NCBI GenBank assembly: GCA_963702195.1
Contig: OY969725.1
Coordinates: 186,001 to 250,000 of the forward strand
Length of the DNA stretch: 64,000 nt
Source: AC-56 sp963702195
GTDB lineage: Bacteria > Actinomycetota > Thermoleophilia > Solirubrobacterales > 70-9
Reading direction: 5' to 3'
Positions 53,748 through 63,643 of the stretch are shown here, piece by piece. The position numbers and the translations under genes are program-made. Every line of letters begins with the position of its first letter. Position 1 is the first letter of the stretch. Below the pieces are notes generated by a model, which saw nothing but the letters and a program-made list of their open reading frames with translations, made no database searches and had not been told where the DNA came from.

Positions 53748-55259
53748 TCAGAGCGGCGGCAGCTCGGCCGTCGTCGCGCTCCCGTCCGCGATCTGGGGAG
53801 GCACCGCCTCGAAGCCGGGGCGCTTGAAGAAGCCGCGGTTGCCGAAGATCCACCACAAGACCATCAGGACGACCCCCACGAGCGCGAAGCCGATCCCGAT
53901 CACCAGTGGCATGCCCACGCCGAGGACCGAGCTCCCCGTGCTCGAGCCCCCTGGGTCGGCGAGGCGAATCGCCGACTGGACGAGGAGATAGCCGAGGCCC
54001 AGCGCTCCCAGGAGCGGTGCCACGCCGATGAACAGGAAGTTCCGGATCGAGTCAGTGAGGTGGTGGCGCCAGTAGACGACGCAGGCGATGCCGGTCAAGA
54101 GGTAGTAGAAGGCGATCGCGAGGGAGAGCGCGTTCAGGGAGTCCGACAGGAAGTTCTGCGAGGCGATGCTGCCGCCGACGTACCAGCCCGTGGCGATCAC
54201 GCCGACCACGACGGTTGAGATGGCAGGGGTGCGGAAGCGCGAGTGGATGCGGGCGAACGCCCCGGGCAGCGCGCCCGCATGCGCCATCGAGAGTGACGTC
54301 CTCGAGCTGGGGATGATCGTCGTCTGCGCCGAGGCCAGGCCGGAGACGATGATCGAGAGCGTGACGATGAACGCCAGCGGGCCGAGGACCGTGTGCGCGA
54401 TGCTGCCCAGGATCCCCGGGTTGTCGGCGAAGTTGTCGACCTTGTCGACGCCGCCCACCACCAGCACCGTCATTCCGACGAGCACGTAGGTGACGAGCAG
54501 GATCACGGTGCTCGTGATGCCCGCGACCCCGGGCGCGCTGGCGGCGTCCTCCGTCTCCTCGCTGAGGTTGAGTGCCGATTCCCACCCCCAGTAGATGAAG
54601 ACAGCGAGCAGCATTCCGGACAGGAGGTCGTGGTAGTTGGTGTTGTCGAACGGGTTCAGCCACGACAGCTGCGGGTCGATGGAGCTCGCCGGCAGGGTGC
54701 CGAGGACGAACTCCACGACGGCCGCGGCGACCAGCAGGACCAGCGCCCCGACCTGAAAGAAGACGAGCACCCGCTGCAATCGCGCCGAGGCCTCGGTGCC
54801 GATGACGCAGATGGTCGTCATCACCGCGATCAGGACGACCGACAGTGCGACGACCGCGACACGCGTGTCGCGAAGGCCGTCGAGTCCGACCAGGTCGAAC
54901 ATGTAGAACGCGGCCACGTCCGCCAGCGATCCGACCACGAGGATCCCGGTCGTGCAGATCGCCCACCCGCCGAGCCAGCCCCACCACGGCCCGAGCGCGC
55001 GGGTGACCCACGCGAAGCTCGTCCCGCAGTCCTGGACGGCCTTGTTCATGTAGTAGAAGGCCGCGGCGATGAAGAACATCGGCACGAACGAGAGCAGGAG
55101 CACGCCCGGGGCCTGCACGCCCAGGACGAGGACGATCGAGCCGATGACCGCAGCGAGCGAGTAGGCCGGCGCGGTCGAGTCCAGGCCGATCGCCAGGCCG
55201 TCCATGAACCCGATGGCGCCCTTCTTCAGGCCCTTGTCGCTCGACTTGGGGCTCTCCAT
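53748..55259 (-). CDS. APC-family amino acid permease
   Basis: A 503-residue polytopic transporter with about 12-14 helices. KKGAIGFMDGLAIGLDSTAPAYSLAAVIG is the APC N terminus with the helix 1 break, and WVTRALGPWWGWLGGW is the conserved loop after helix 3. It imports an amino acid or amine. It is divergent from hutH with 57 bases between starts, so it could carry histidine or urocanate, but this is from position only. Confidence 0.85.
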   Translation of the reverse strand: MESPKSSDKGLKKGAIGFMDGLAIGLDSTAPAYSLAAVIGSIVLVLGVQAPGVLLLSFVPMFFIAAAFYYMNKAVQDCGTSFAWVTRALGPWWGWLGGWAICTTGILVVGSLADVAAFYMFDLVGLDGLRDTRVAVVALSVVLIAVMTTICVIGTEASARLQRVLVFFQVGALVLLVAAAVVEFVLGTLPASSIDPQLSWLNPFDNTNYHDLLSGMLLAVFIYWGWESALNLSEETEDAASAPGVAGITSTVILLVTYVLVGMTVLVVGGVDKVDNFADNPGILGSIAHTVLGPLAFIVTLSIIVSGLASAQTTIIPSSRTSLSMAHAGALPGAFARIHSRFRTPAISTVVVGVIATGWYVGGSIASQNFLSDSLNALSLAIAFYYLLTGIACVVYWRHHLTDSIRNFLFIGVAPLLGALGLGYLLVQSAIRLADPGGSSTGSSVLGVGMPLVIGIGFALVGVVLMVLWWIFGNRGFFKRPGFEAVPPQIADGSATTAELPPL

Positions 55260-55316
55260 GGCCTGATTCGACCCTAACCGACGCCGGGTGGCGCCGGAGG
55301 TGTGTAATGGGCGCCG

Positions 55317-56846
55317 ATGGTGGAGATCGCCAACCGCGGCCTCGGCGTGCGAGACGTCGTCGCCGTAGCCCGGGAGGACGCCGAGGTTCGCCTCACCGAC
55401 GCGGCGGTCGAAGCGATGGCGGCCAGCGCGGCGATCGTGGAGCGACTGGCGGACTCGGACGAGCCCGCGTACGGAGTGTCCACCGGCTTCGGCTCCCTGG
55501 CGACCACTCCGATTCCGGCCGACCGCCGGGTCGACCTGCAGCGATCGCTGATCCGTTCGCACGCGGCCGGCGTGGGGCCGCCCGTGGAGCGGGAGGTGGT
55601 TCGGGCGATGATGGCGCTGCGGGCGCGCTCACTTGCCTTCGGCTACTCGGGGGTGCGTCCCGAGATCGCCGGCGCGATCGTGGCGCTCCTGAACGCCGGC
55701 ATCACCCCGGTCGTACCCGAGCACGGGTCGCTCGGCGCCAGCGGCGATCTCGCCCCGCTCGCGCACTGCGCGCTGGCGATGATGGGCGAGGGCGAGGTGC
55801 TTGAGCCGAACGGCGGCCGCGGGCAGGCGGCCGCGGCGCTCCAAGCGGCCGGCATCGAGCCGGTGACCCTGCGGGCCAAGGAGGGTCTCGCGCTGATCAA
55901 CGGGACCGACGGGATCCTGGGCATGCTCGCGCTCGCGATCGAAGACCTGGAGCGGCTCCTCCGGGTCGCGGACCTGACGGCGGCCATGTCGGTCGAGGCG
56001 CTGATGGGGACGGACCGAGCGTTCGCCCCGGACCTGATCGCGCTGCGGCCGCATCCGGGCCAGGCGTCGAGCGGCGCCAACATGTACCGGCTCTTGGCCG
56101 GGTCGGCGATCGTCGCCTCGCACCGCCATGACGACCCGCGGGTCCAGGACGCCTACTCGCTCCGCTGCGCTCCGCAGGTGAACGGGGCCGCCCGCGACGC
56201 GCTCGAGGACGCGCGACGGTCGGCTCACGCGGAGCTCGCGGCCGCGATCGACAATCCGATGATCCTGCCCGACGGCCGGGTCGAGTCGTGCGGCAACTTC
56301 CACGGCGCCCCGGTCGGCCTCGCCTGCGACTTCCTGGCGATCGCCACGGCCGAGGTCGGATCCATCGCCGAACGCAGGACCGACCGCCTCCTGGACGCGT
56401 CGCGCTCGCACGGCCTGCCGCCGTTCCTGGCCGAGGACCCCGGCGTGGGCTCCGGGCTGATGATCGCCCAGTACACCCAGGCCGCGATGGTTGCGGAGAA
56501 TCGCCGCCTCGCCGCGCCGGCCAGTGTCGATTCGATGCCGACGAGCGCGATGCAGGAGGACCACGTCTCGATGGGTTGGGGCGCCGCCCGGAAGCTCCGG
56601 ACCTCGCTGGACAACCTCGCGGGGATCCTCGGGATCGAGCTCGTGGCCGCGGCGCGAGGCCTCGAGCTGCGCCGGCCGCTCGAGCCCGCCGAGCCGACGG
56701 CGGCCGCGCTCGCGGCCGTGCGCGAGCAGGTGCCCGGTTTCGGGACCGATCGCTGGCTCTCGCCCGAGCTCGAGGCGGCGAAGCGCCTGGTGCAGTCGGG
56801 GGAGGTGCTCGAGAGTGTCGAAGCGAGCGCAGGGGCATTGCTATGA
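55317..56846 (+). CDS. hutH: Histidine ammonia-lyase
   Basis: A 509-residue enzyme that converts histidine to urocanate and ammonia, the first step of histidine degradation. The MIO cofactor is formed by Ala141-Ser142-Gly143 in GSLGASGDLAPLAH. YGVSTGFGSLA (52-62) carries the active-site Tyr and SMPTSAMQEDHVSMG the later residues. Length is standard. It overlaps hutU as ATGA and starts the hut cluster. Confidence 0.95.
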   Translation: MVEIANRGLGVRDVVAVAREDAEVRLTDAAVEAMAASAAIVERLADSDEPAYGVSTGFGSLATTPIPADRRVDLQRSLIRSHAAGVGPPVEREVVRAMMALRARSLAFGYSGVRPEIAGAIVALLNAGITPVVPEHGSLGASGDLAPLAHCALAMMGEGEVLEPNGGRGQAAAALQAAGIEPVTLRAKEGLALINGTDGILGMLALAIEDLERLLRVADLTAAMSVEALMGTDRAFAPDLIALRPHPGQASSGANMYRLLAGSAIVASHRHDDPRVQDAYSLRCAPQVNGAARDALEDARRSAHAELAAAIDNPMILPDGRVESCGNFHGAPVGLACDFLAIATAEVGSIAERRTDRLLDASRSHGLPPFLAEDPGVGSGLMIAQYTQAAMVAENRRLAAPASVDSMPTSAMQEDHVSMGWGAARKLRTSLDNLAGILGIELVAAARGLELRRPLEPAEPTAAALAAVREQVPGFGTDRWLSPELEAAKRLVQSGEVLESVEASAGALL

Positions 56847-58516
56847 GCGGTGCGCGTCCCGTTCGCGCTCCCCGTGGCGGCGAGCTCTCCTGCCGCGGCT
56901 GGCAGCAGGAGGCGGCGATGCGGATGCTGATGAACAACCTCGACCCGGAGGTGGCGGAACGGCCCGACGACCTCGTCGTCTACGGGGGGACCGGCCGGGC
57001 CGCCCGGTCGTGGGACGCGTTCGACGCCCTGGTCCGCACGCTTCAGTCGCTGGGCGACGACGAGACCATGCTGGTCCAGTCCGGCAAGCCGGTGGGCGTG
57101 TTCCGAACCCACGAGTGGGCGCCACGCGTGCTGATCGCCAACTCCAACCTGGTCCCCGACTGGGCGAGCTGGGAGGAGTTCCGCCGGCTGGAAAATCTCG
57201 GGCTGACCATGTACGGCCAGATGACCGCCGGCTCCTGGATCTACATCGGCAGCCAGGGGATCGTGCAGGGAACGTATGAGTGCTTCGCGGAAATCGCGCG
57301 GCGGCGCTTCGACGGCACCCTCGCGGGCACGGTCACCGTCACCGCCGGGCTGGGCGGGATGGGAGGCGCGCAGCCGCTCGCGATCACCATGAACGGCGGG
57401 GCGGCGCTGTGCATCGAGGTCGAGGAGGAGCGGATCGAGCGCCGGCTCGAGACCCGATACCTGGACGAGCGCGTGGACGACCTCGAGCAGGCGATCAACC
57501 GCTGCCAGGCCGCCAAGGACGAGCGGCGGCCGCTGAGCGTCGGTCTTTGCGCAAACGCCGCCGACGTGCTGCCCGAGCTCCGCCGCCGCGGATTTGCGGC
57601 GGACATCGTCACCGACCAGACCAGCGCTCACGACCCGCTCAACGGCTACGTCCCCAACCTGATGAGCCTGGAGCAGGCGAACGAGCTCCGCCGGTCCGAT
57701 CCCGACGAGTACGTGCGCCGGGCCCGCGCCGCCTGCGCCGCCCACTGCGCGGCGATGGTCGGCTTCCTGGACGACGGCGCCGAGGTCTTCGACTACGGCA
57801 ACAGCCTGCGGGCCGAGGCACAGCTCGGCGGCTTCGAGCGGGCGTTCGCATACCCCGGGTTCGTCCCCGCCTACATCCGGCCGCTCTTCTGCGAGGGCAA
57901 GGGGCCGTTCCGGTGGGTGGCGCTCTCCGGCGATCCCGCCGACATCGCCGCCACCGACCAGGCGGTGGTCGAGGAGATCCCCGACGACCCGGCCCTGGCC
58001 CGCTGGATCCGGCTCGCCGGCGAGCGGATCTCCTACCAGGGGCTTCCCGCCCGGATCTGCTGGGCCGGATACGGCGAGCGCCACCGCCTCGGGCTGCGCT
58101 TCAACGAGATGGTCCGCTCCGGCGAGCTGAAGGGCCCGATCGTGATCGGCCGCGATCACCTCGACTCGGGATCGGTGGCGTCGCCCTACCGGGAGACCGA
58201 GCGGATGGAGGACGGCTCCGACGCGATCGCCGACTGGCCGCTTCTCAACGCCCTGATCAACACGGCCTCAGGCGCCTCCTGGGTCAGCATCCACCACGGC
58301 GGCGGGGTGGGGATCGGGCGATCGATCCACGCCGGCATGGTGTGCGTGGCCGACGGCACCGGCCTCGCCGACCAGAAGCTCGAGCGGGTGCTGACCAGCG
58401 ATCCGGGCACGGGCGTCATGCGCCACGCGGACGCGGGCTACGACCGAGCGATCGCTGTCGCCTCCCGCCGGGGGGTGCGGATCCCGATGCGCGAAGGGAG
58501 CAAGCCCGGCGCTTGA
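56843..58516 (+). CDS. hutU: Urocanate hydratase
   Basis: A 557-residue NAD-dependent enzyme that turns urocanate into imidazolonepropionate. GWQQEAAMRMLMNNLDPEVAERP, VQSGKPVGVF, TMYGQMTAGSWIYIGSQGIVQGTYE and VTAGLGGMGGAQPLA (NAD-binding) are family hallmarks. FCEGKGPFRWVALSGDP carries the conserved Cys. The start overlaps the hutH stop (ATGA). Confidence 0.95.
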   Translation: MSGARPVRAPRGGELSCRGWQQEAAMRMLMNNLDPEVAERPDDLVVYGGTGRAARSWDAFDALVRTLQSLGDDETMLVQSGKPVGVFRTHEWAPRVLIANSNLVPDWASWEEFRRLENLGLTMYGQMTAGSWIYIGSQGIVQGTYECFAEIARRRFDGTLAGTVTVTAGLGGMGGAQPLAITMNGGAALCIEVEEERIERRLETRYLDERVDDLEQAINRCQAAKDERRPLSVGLCANAADVLPELRRRGFAADIVTDQTSAHDPLNGYVPNLMSLEQANELRRSDPDEYVRRARAACAAHCAAMVGFLDDGAEVFDYGNSLRAEAQLGGFERAFAYPGFVPAYIRPLFCEGKGPFRWVALSGDPADIAATDQAVVEEIPDDPALARWIRLAGERISYQGLPARICWAGYGERHRLGLRFNEMVRSGELKGPIVIGRDHLDSGSVASPYRETERMEDGSDAIADWPLLNALINTASGASWVSIHHGGGVGIGRSIHAGMVCVADGTGLADQKLERVLTSDPGTGVMRHADAGYDRAIAVASRRGVRIPMREGSKPGA

Positions 58517-58547
58517 CCCGCTGGACCGGCGGGAATAGGCTGATCCG

Positions 58548-60023
58548 ATGGATGGAGCCTCGGATCGCTGGAGAGCATGGTGGACACTGCTCCTCACGGT
58601 CGGGACTCTCGCGCTGGTCCTGTCGTTTGCCTCTTCGGCGTTCGCGAGGACGTTCAAGGTCACCCGTACCGATGACCCCACGGCCGGTCAGTGCGATAAG
58701 GGCGACTGCTCGCTTCGAGAGGCGGTCCTCGCCGCCAATCAGCGCTCGGGCGAGGACACGATCGTGTTCGGGAAGGCACTGTCGGGTCAAGAAATCACCC
58801 TGGCGCTCGGTGAGCTCTCGATCCGAAGCAAGCTGACGATCGAGGGGCCGGGCGCGAAGAAGCTGACGGTCAGCGGGAATCATCTGAGCCGCGTCTTCCA
58901 CATGAGCGGCGGCCGCATCACGATCGACGGCCTCACGATCAGGGCCGGTCACGAAACCGCGACGCCCACCGGCCCACAATGCCCGGGCTCCTCGGCCCCC
59001 AACTTCACCTTGGGAGGGGGAATCCTTCAGGACGCCGGGAGACTGAGCCTCGAGCACGTGAAGATGAGCAACAACGCCGTGGAGGGCCCGACGGGAATCA
59101 TCGGCGGCGGCGGGATTGCGATCATCGACGGTCAGCTCTCCGTCGCTCACAGTCGCTTCACGAAGAACGACTCCCTCGGCGCGAACATCTCGGGCGGCGG
59201 CGGCATCTTCAGCTGCGGTGGCCCCGTCACGATCAAAGCCAGCAGCTTTCATCGCTCGACCGTGACCTCACACGCCATCGCCGAGGGCGGTGGTATCGCG
59301 GTCCAAGGTGAGTCCGGCGAGGACGCCCTGGTCCTCACGATGAAGAAGAGCACGGTGTCGAACAACGAGGTCTCCAGTGAGGCGATCTCGGACGCTGGCG
59401 GCGTCAGTGTCATCAACCGCCCTGCGGAGATCGACCAGAGCACAATCTCGGACAACCGCGGCATAGTGACCGGAGGGGGCTCGATCGTGGACGGCGCCGG
59501 TCTGTTCGTCGCGAATACGAAGGCCACCGTCACGAACAGCACAATCGCCGACAACATCGGCACCGCGCCGCTTGTCACCGGTGGAGGGATCCTGGTCGCC
59601 GGTACCGGGCAGAAGCTCGCTCTGCGGAGCTCGACCGTTGCGAGCAACATCGCCGACGCGAGCAACAGCGGGCGTGGAGGCAACCTCGCCGGCGCCGAGT
59701 CGGCGAAGCTGCGCAACACGATCGTCGCCAAGGGAAGCGCGACGACCGGCTCCAATTGCGACGGGGCGGTGAAGTCGTCCAATCACGACCTCGAGGACGA
59801 GGACACGTGCGGCTTCGCCGGCAAGGGCGACCGGGTGAACAAGAACCCGAAGCTGCGCGATCTGGCCCGGAACGGCGGCCCAACGGAGACGCTGGCACTG
59901 AAGCGGCGCAGCCCGGCCATCGACCACGCCTCCAAGAAGACCTCGCCCAGGCGCGACCAGCGCGGCTTCAAGCGGGACGGCAAGCCCGACATCGGGGCGT
60001 ACGAGTTCGGCGCCAAACCGTAG
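58548..60023 (+). CDS. Secreted right-handed beta-helix protein
   Basis: A 491-residue exported protein. A signal peptide (about 12-34) is followed by KVTRTDDPTAG...CSLREAVLAAN, the CSLREA signature of a family of secreted polymorphic-outer-membrane-like proteins. Beta-helix repeats with GGGI turns fill residues 60-420. It ends DIGAYEF-GAKP, typical of these proteins. Its place 31 bases after hutU, in the middle of a catabolic cluster, is odd and may be accidental. Confidence 0.75.
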   Translation: MDGASDRWRAWWTLLLTVGTLALVLSFASSAFARTFKVTRTDDPTAGQCDKGDCSLREAVLAANQRSGEDTIVFGKALSGQEITLALGELSIRSKLTIEGPGAKKLTVSGNHLSRVFHMSGGRITIDGLTIRAGHETATPTGPQCPGSSAPNFTLGGGILQDAGRLSLEHVKMSNNAVEGPTGIIGGGGIAIIDGQLSVAHSRFTKNDSLGANISGGGGIFSCGGPVTIKASSFHRSTVTSHAIAEGGGIAVQGESGEDALVLTMKKSTVSNNEVSSEAISDAGGVSVINRPAEIDQSTISDNRGIVTGGGSIVDGAGLFVANTKATVTNSTIADNIGTAPLVTGGGILVAGTGQKLALRSSTVASNIADASNSGRGGNLAGAESAKLRNTIVAKGSATTGSNCDGAVKSSNHDLEDEDTCGFAGKGDRVNKNPKLRDLARNGGPTETLALKRRSPAIDHASKKTSPRRDQRGFKRDGKPDIGAYEFGAKP

Positions 60024-60057
60024 GCACCAGTACGCGCAGAGCCGGTAGCGTCGGCCC

Positions 60058-60633
60058 GTGTCCGTTCGCGACATCGTGACCATCGGCGACCCGATCCTGC
60101 GCGAGCGCGCGCGGGAGGTCACGGCCGATGAGCTCCGCTCGCCTGAGGTCCAGCGCCTGATCGACGATCTGATCGAGACCAGGGGGGCCGCCAGCGGGGC
60201 CGGGCTCGCGGCAAACCAGGTCGGCGAGACGATCCGGGTGGCGGTCGCGGAGGTCGAGGGCACCAACCCGCGATATCCGTACAAGCCGCCGATCCCGCTG
60301 ACGGTGATGGTCAATCCGTTGATCGAGCCGGCGGACGACGGGCTGATCGAGATCAACGAGGGCTGTCTGTCGGTACCCGACCTGCGCGGCTATCTCCAGC
60401 GTCACGCGAGCATCCGCGTCCGGTACCTGGATCGCGACGGCGTCGAGCAGGCGGAGGTCAAGCGCGGTCTGACCGCTGGCACGTTCCAGCACGAGGTGGA
60501 CCACTTGGACGGGGTTCTCTTCTTGGATCGCGCCGACCCTCGGACGCTCGCGACCTGGGATCACTACGAACATCACCAGCGCGCGGAGTTCGAGAAGCGC
60601 GCCCGAGCCATCGTCGAGCGCTGCGGCTCGTGA
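60058..60633 (+). CDS. def: Peptide deformylase-family protein in hut cluster
   Basis: A 191-residue metallohydrolase. All three PDF motifs are intact: GLAANQVG (49-56), EGCLSVPDLRG with metal ligand Cys103, and QHEVDHLDG with His145, Glu146 and His149. PDFs remove formyl groups from nascent proteins. This gene, however, overlaps hutF as GTGA and lies in the histidine pathway, where an N-formylglutamate deformylase is needed and no hutG is seen. It may be housekeeping or recruited for that step. GTG start at 60058. Confidence 0.9.
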   Translation: MSVRDIVTIGDPILRERAREVTADELRSPEVQRLIDDLIETRGAASGAGLAANQVGETIRVAVAEVEGTNPRYPYKPPIPLTVMVNPLIEPADDGLIEINEGCLSVPDLRGYLQRHASIRVRYLDRDGVEQAEVKRGLTAGTFQHEVDHLDGVLFLDRADPRTLATWDHYEHHQRAEFEKRARAIVERCGS

Positions 60634-61973
60634 ACGCGGACCGCAAGACCTTCTGGTGCGAGCTGGCCTGGCTCGGCGGCGAGTCCGTCGCCGAGGGGGT
60701 AACGGTGGAGGTCGACGGCGACCGGATCGCGAACGTGGCCACCGGGGTGGCCGGTCCGCCGCCGGACGCGGCTCGCCTCGACGGGCTCACGATCCCCGGC
60801 ATGGCCAACGCTCACTCGCACGCTTTCCAGCGCGCGCTCCGCGGCCGCACCCACTCGGGCCGAGGGGACTTCTGGAGCTGGCGCGAGGCCATGTACGAGC
60901 TGGCGTCCAGGCTCGATCCCGACCTCTATCTCGCGCTTGCCCGTGCCACGTACGGTGAGATGGCGCTGGCCGGGATCACCTGCGTGGGCGAGTTCCACTA
61001 TCTCCACCACAGCCCCGACGGCACGCCCTACGAGGACCCGAACGTGATGGGCCGCGCCGTGATCCAGGCCGCGCGCGAGGCCGGGATCCGCATCACGCTG
61101 CTGGACGCCTGCTACCTGCAGGGCGGAATCGGCAAGGAGCTCGCCGGCGCTCAGCGGCGCTTCGGCGACGGCGACGCGGAGCGGTGGGCAGAACGGGTCG
61201 GCGAGCTCGAGGGCGACGCGGGCACCCGGATCGGCGCGGCGATTCACAGCGTCCGCGCGGTCGACCCCGACTCGGCGGCGGCCGTCGCCGACTGGGCGAG
61301 CGAGCGAGAGGCGCCGCTTCACGCGCACCTGTCCGAGCAGCCGGCCGAGAACGAGGGTTCGCGCCGGGCCTACGGAGGGACACCGACGGCTGTTCTGGCG
61401 GACGCCGGCGCACTCGGGGAGCGGTTCACCGCCGTCCATTGCATACACCTCGGCAAAGCCGATTTCCGCGTCTTGGGGGGTGCCGGCGTCACGTGTTGCC
61501 TGTGTCCAACGACGGAACGCGACCTCGCCGACGGGATCGCGCAGGCGGAGCGGCTTCGCTCGGCGGGCGCCCGGCTGGCGCTCGGCTCGGATTCGCACGC
61601 CGTGATCGACCTCCTCGAGGAGGCCCGCGCCGTGGAGCTCGGCGAGCGCCTCGAATCCGGGCAACGGGGCAAGACCCCGGCCGGCGCCCTTCTGGACGCT
61701 GCGACCGACGCGGGTCACCGCTGCCTGGGGTGGCCCGGTGCCGGGCGGATCGAGCCGGGAGCCGTCGCCGACCTCGTGACACTGGACCGCTACACGCCGC
61801 GGCTGGCGGGGACCGACGCAGGTAGCGCGGTCGGCGCGCTCGTCTTCGCCGCGACTGCCGGCGATGTCAAGCGGGTGGTCGCCGGCGGCAGGGAGATCGT
61901 TCACGACGGTCGCCACACCGACATCGACGTCCCCGCCGAGCTCGAGGCGGCCATCCGGGAGGTGTGGGCGTGA
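60630..61973 (+). CDS. hutF: Formimidoylglutamate deiminase
   Basis: A 447-residue amidohydrolase that converts N-formimidoyl-glutamate to N-formylglutamate and ammonia. The metal-binding HxH is His62/His64 in ANAHSHAFQRAL. FWSWREAMYELA, GEFHYLHH and LGSDSHAVIDL are typical of HutF. GTG start overlaps the deformylase stop and its own stop overlaps hutI. HutF presence implies the pathway branch through N-formylglutamate. Confidence 0.92.
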   Translation: MNADRKTFWCELAWLGGESVAEGVTVEVDGDRIANVATGVAGPPPDAARLDGLTIPGMANAHSHAFQRALRGRTHSGRGDFWSWREAMYELASRLDPDLYLALARATYGEMALAGITCVGEFHYLHHSPDGTPYEDPNVMGRAVIQAAREAGIRITLLDACYLQGGIGKELAGAQRRFGDGDAERWAERVGELEGDAGTRIGAAIHSVRAVDPDSAAAVADWASEREAPLHAHLSEQPAENEGSRRAYGGTPTAVLADAGALGERFTAVHCIHLGKADFRVLGGAGVTCCLCPTTERDLADGIAQAERLRSAGARLALGSDSHAVIDLLEEARAVELGERLESGQRGKTPAGALLDAATDAGHRCLGWPGAGRIEPGAVADLVTLDRYTPRLAGTDAGSAVGALVFAATAGDVKRVVAGGREIVHDGRHTDIDVPAELEAAIREVWA

Positions 61974-63133
61974 GCTCGCTCGTCGTCGACGACATCGGCC
62001 TGCTGGTGACCAACGACCCGGAGCTCGGTGACGGCCAGCTGGGGATCGTCCGGGACGCGGCCCTGGTGATCGAGGACGGCGAGGTCGCCGCCGCCGAGCC
62101 CGCGGGCGCGGACGGCGACGAGCGGATCGACGCCGGTGGACGCTGCGTCATCCCGGGCTTCGTCGACAGCCATACCCATCTCGTGTTCGCCGGCGATCGC
62201 GCCGACGAGTTCGCGGCCCGCATGGCTGGGAGGCCGTATGAGGCCGGCGGGATCCGGGTGACGACGGAGGCGACCCGCGACGCCACCGACGAGGAGCTGC
62301 GCGACCTGACCGCCCGCCGCCGGGCGGAGGCGCTGGCGGCTGGCATCACCCATCTCGAGGTCAAATCCGGATACGGCCTCGACACCGAGAACGAGCGGCG
62401 CCTGTGTGAGATCGCGGCCGACTTCACGGACGACGTCACCTTCCTCGGCGCCCACGTCGTGCCCCCGGAGTACGAGGGCCGGCCCGACGCGTACGTCGAG
62501 CTCGTCTGTGGCGAGATGCTCGCGGCCTGCGCGCCGCATGCGCGGTGGATCGACGTCTTCTGCGAGCGCGGTGCCTTCGACGCCGAGCAGTCGCGCGCTG
62601 TGCTGGAGGCGGGTCGCGACGCGGGGCTCGGCCTGCGAGTCCACGGGAACCAGCTGGGCCCGGGCCCCGGCGCGCGGCTCGCGGTCGACCTGGGCGCGGC
62701 CTCGGTGGACCACTGCACCTACCTGGAGGACACGGACATCGAGGCGCTCGCGGGCAGCGCCACGGTGGCGACCTTCCTGCCGGCGACCGACTTCTCGAGC
62801 CGCCAGCCATACCCCGACGCCCGCCGCGCGATCGACGCGGGCGTCTCGGTGGCGATCGCGACCAACACGAACCCCGGCTCCAGCAACACCACATCGATGA
62901 GCTTCTGCATCGCGCTGGCGGTCCGAGACCTGCGGATGACCATCGAGGAGGCGGTGGCGGCGGCGACCCTCGGCGGAGCGCGGGCGCTGCGCCGCGACGA
63001 CGTTGGGCGCCTCGCGCCCGGAACGCGGGCCGACGCCGTGATCCTGGAGGCCGCGAGCTACGCCGATCTCGTCTATCGCCCGGGCGTGCCGCTGGTGGCC
63101 GAGACGCTGGTCGCCGGTGTCTCAGTCAGCTAG
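61970..63133 (+). CDS. hutI: Imidazolonepropionase
   Basis: A 387-residue amidohydrolase that opens the imidazolone ring to give formimidoylglutamate. PGFVDSHTHLVFAGDR carries His68/His70, with further ligands in GLRVHGNQLG and TNTNPGSSNTTSM. GTG at 61970 overlaps hutF as GTGA and has GGAGG seven bases upstream, so it is better than GTG 61964. The stop overlaps the convergent PadR gene. Confidence 0.93.
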   Translation: MSSLVVDDIGLLVTNDPELGDGQLGIVRDAALVIEDGEVAAAEPAGADGDERIDAGGRCVIPGFVDSHTHLVFAGDRADEFAARMAGRPYEAGGIRVTTEATRDATDEELRDLTARRRAEALAAGITHLEVKSGYGLDTENERRLCEIAADFTDDVTFLGAHVVPPEYEGRPDAYVELVCGEMLAACAPHARWIDVFCERGAFDAEQSRAVLEAGRDAGLGLRVHGNQLGPGPGARLAVDLGAASVDHCTYLEDTDIEALAGSATVATFLPATDFSSRQPYPDARRAIDAGVSVAIATNTNPGSSNTTSMSFCIALAVRDLRMTIEEAVAAATLGGARALRRDDVGRLAPGTRADAVILEAASYADLVYRPGVPLVAETLVAGVSVS

Positions 63134-63631
63134 GCGTGACCAAAAGCGCACGTACTCACGCTGGTGGCCGACGCCGCCCTCCAGTGCCAGACGCGCTCCC
63201 TTCTGGAGGCCGTCCTGCGCGAGCATCTCCTCGTAGGTCGCGAGCCGGCGCTCGTGGTGGTCGAGCTGCCTTCGTGCGAGCTCCTTGGGATCGGCGCCGC
63301 AGAAGAGCTTCAGCAGGCCCGGGTCGCGAACCTCGTACAGATCCGCGTCCGGGTCGGACCGCCACTCGCCGAGCGTTTTGCGCCCGGCTGCGGTGAGCCT
63401 GTAGATCCGGCGCCGGCGCCCGGACTCCTCTCGCCGCTCGTCGAGCAGTCCCGCCTCCGCGAGCCGTGAGCACTCGGTGTAGATCTGGGTGTGGGGGATG
63501 GCCCAGAAATGAAAGATGCTCACCTGCGCGGCCCGCTTCAGCTGGTACGGCGTCGACGGGCCGCACTGATCGATCAGTCCCAGCACGGCGTAGGAGGTGT
63601 CGGTGAGACGCGGCGCGGCCACACGCTGCAT
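63122..63631 (-). CDS. PadR-family transcriptional regulator
   Basis: A 169-residue winged-helix repressor. TDTSYAVLGLIDQCGPSTPYQLKR, IFHFWAIPHTQIYTECSRLAEAGLL and GRRRRIYRLTAAGRKTLGEW are the PadR N-terminal domain; a helical C-terminal dimerisation domain follows. ATG 63631 or a GTG three codons later fits best; ATG 63664 would overlap the palindrome at 63644. Divergent from the carotenoid oxygenase gene, its probable target. Confidence 0.85.
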   Translation of the reverse strand: MQRVAAPRLTDTSYAVLGLIDQCGPSTPYQLKRAAQVSIFHFWAIPHTQIYTECSRLAEAGLLDERREESGRRRRIYRLTAAGRKTLGEWRSDPDADLYEVRDPGLLKLFCGADPKELARRQLDHHERRLATYEEMLAQDGLQKGARLALEGGVGHQREYVRFWSRLAD

Positions 63632-63643
63632 GATACAGTGCGC

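Noticed and set aside
55260..55562. N-terminal extension of the APC permease
   Set aside because: It runs antisense through the hutH 5' end and is not hydrophobic; ATG 55259 gives the standard APC start.
57280..58836. Open frame of 518 codons inside hutU
   Set aside because: Alternative frame of hutU with low-complexity composition.
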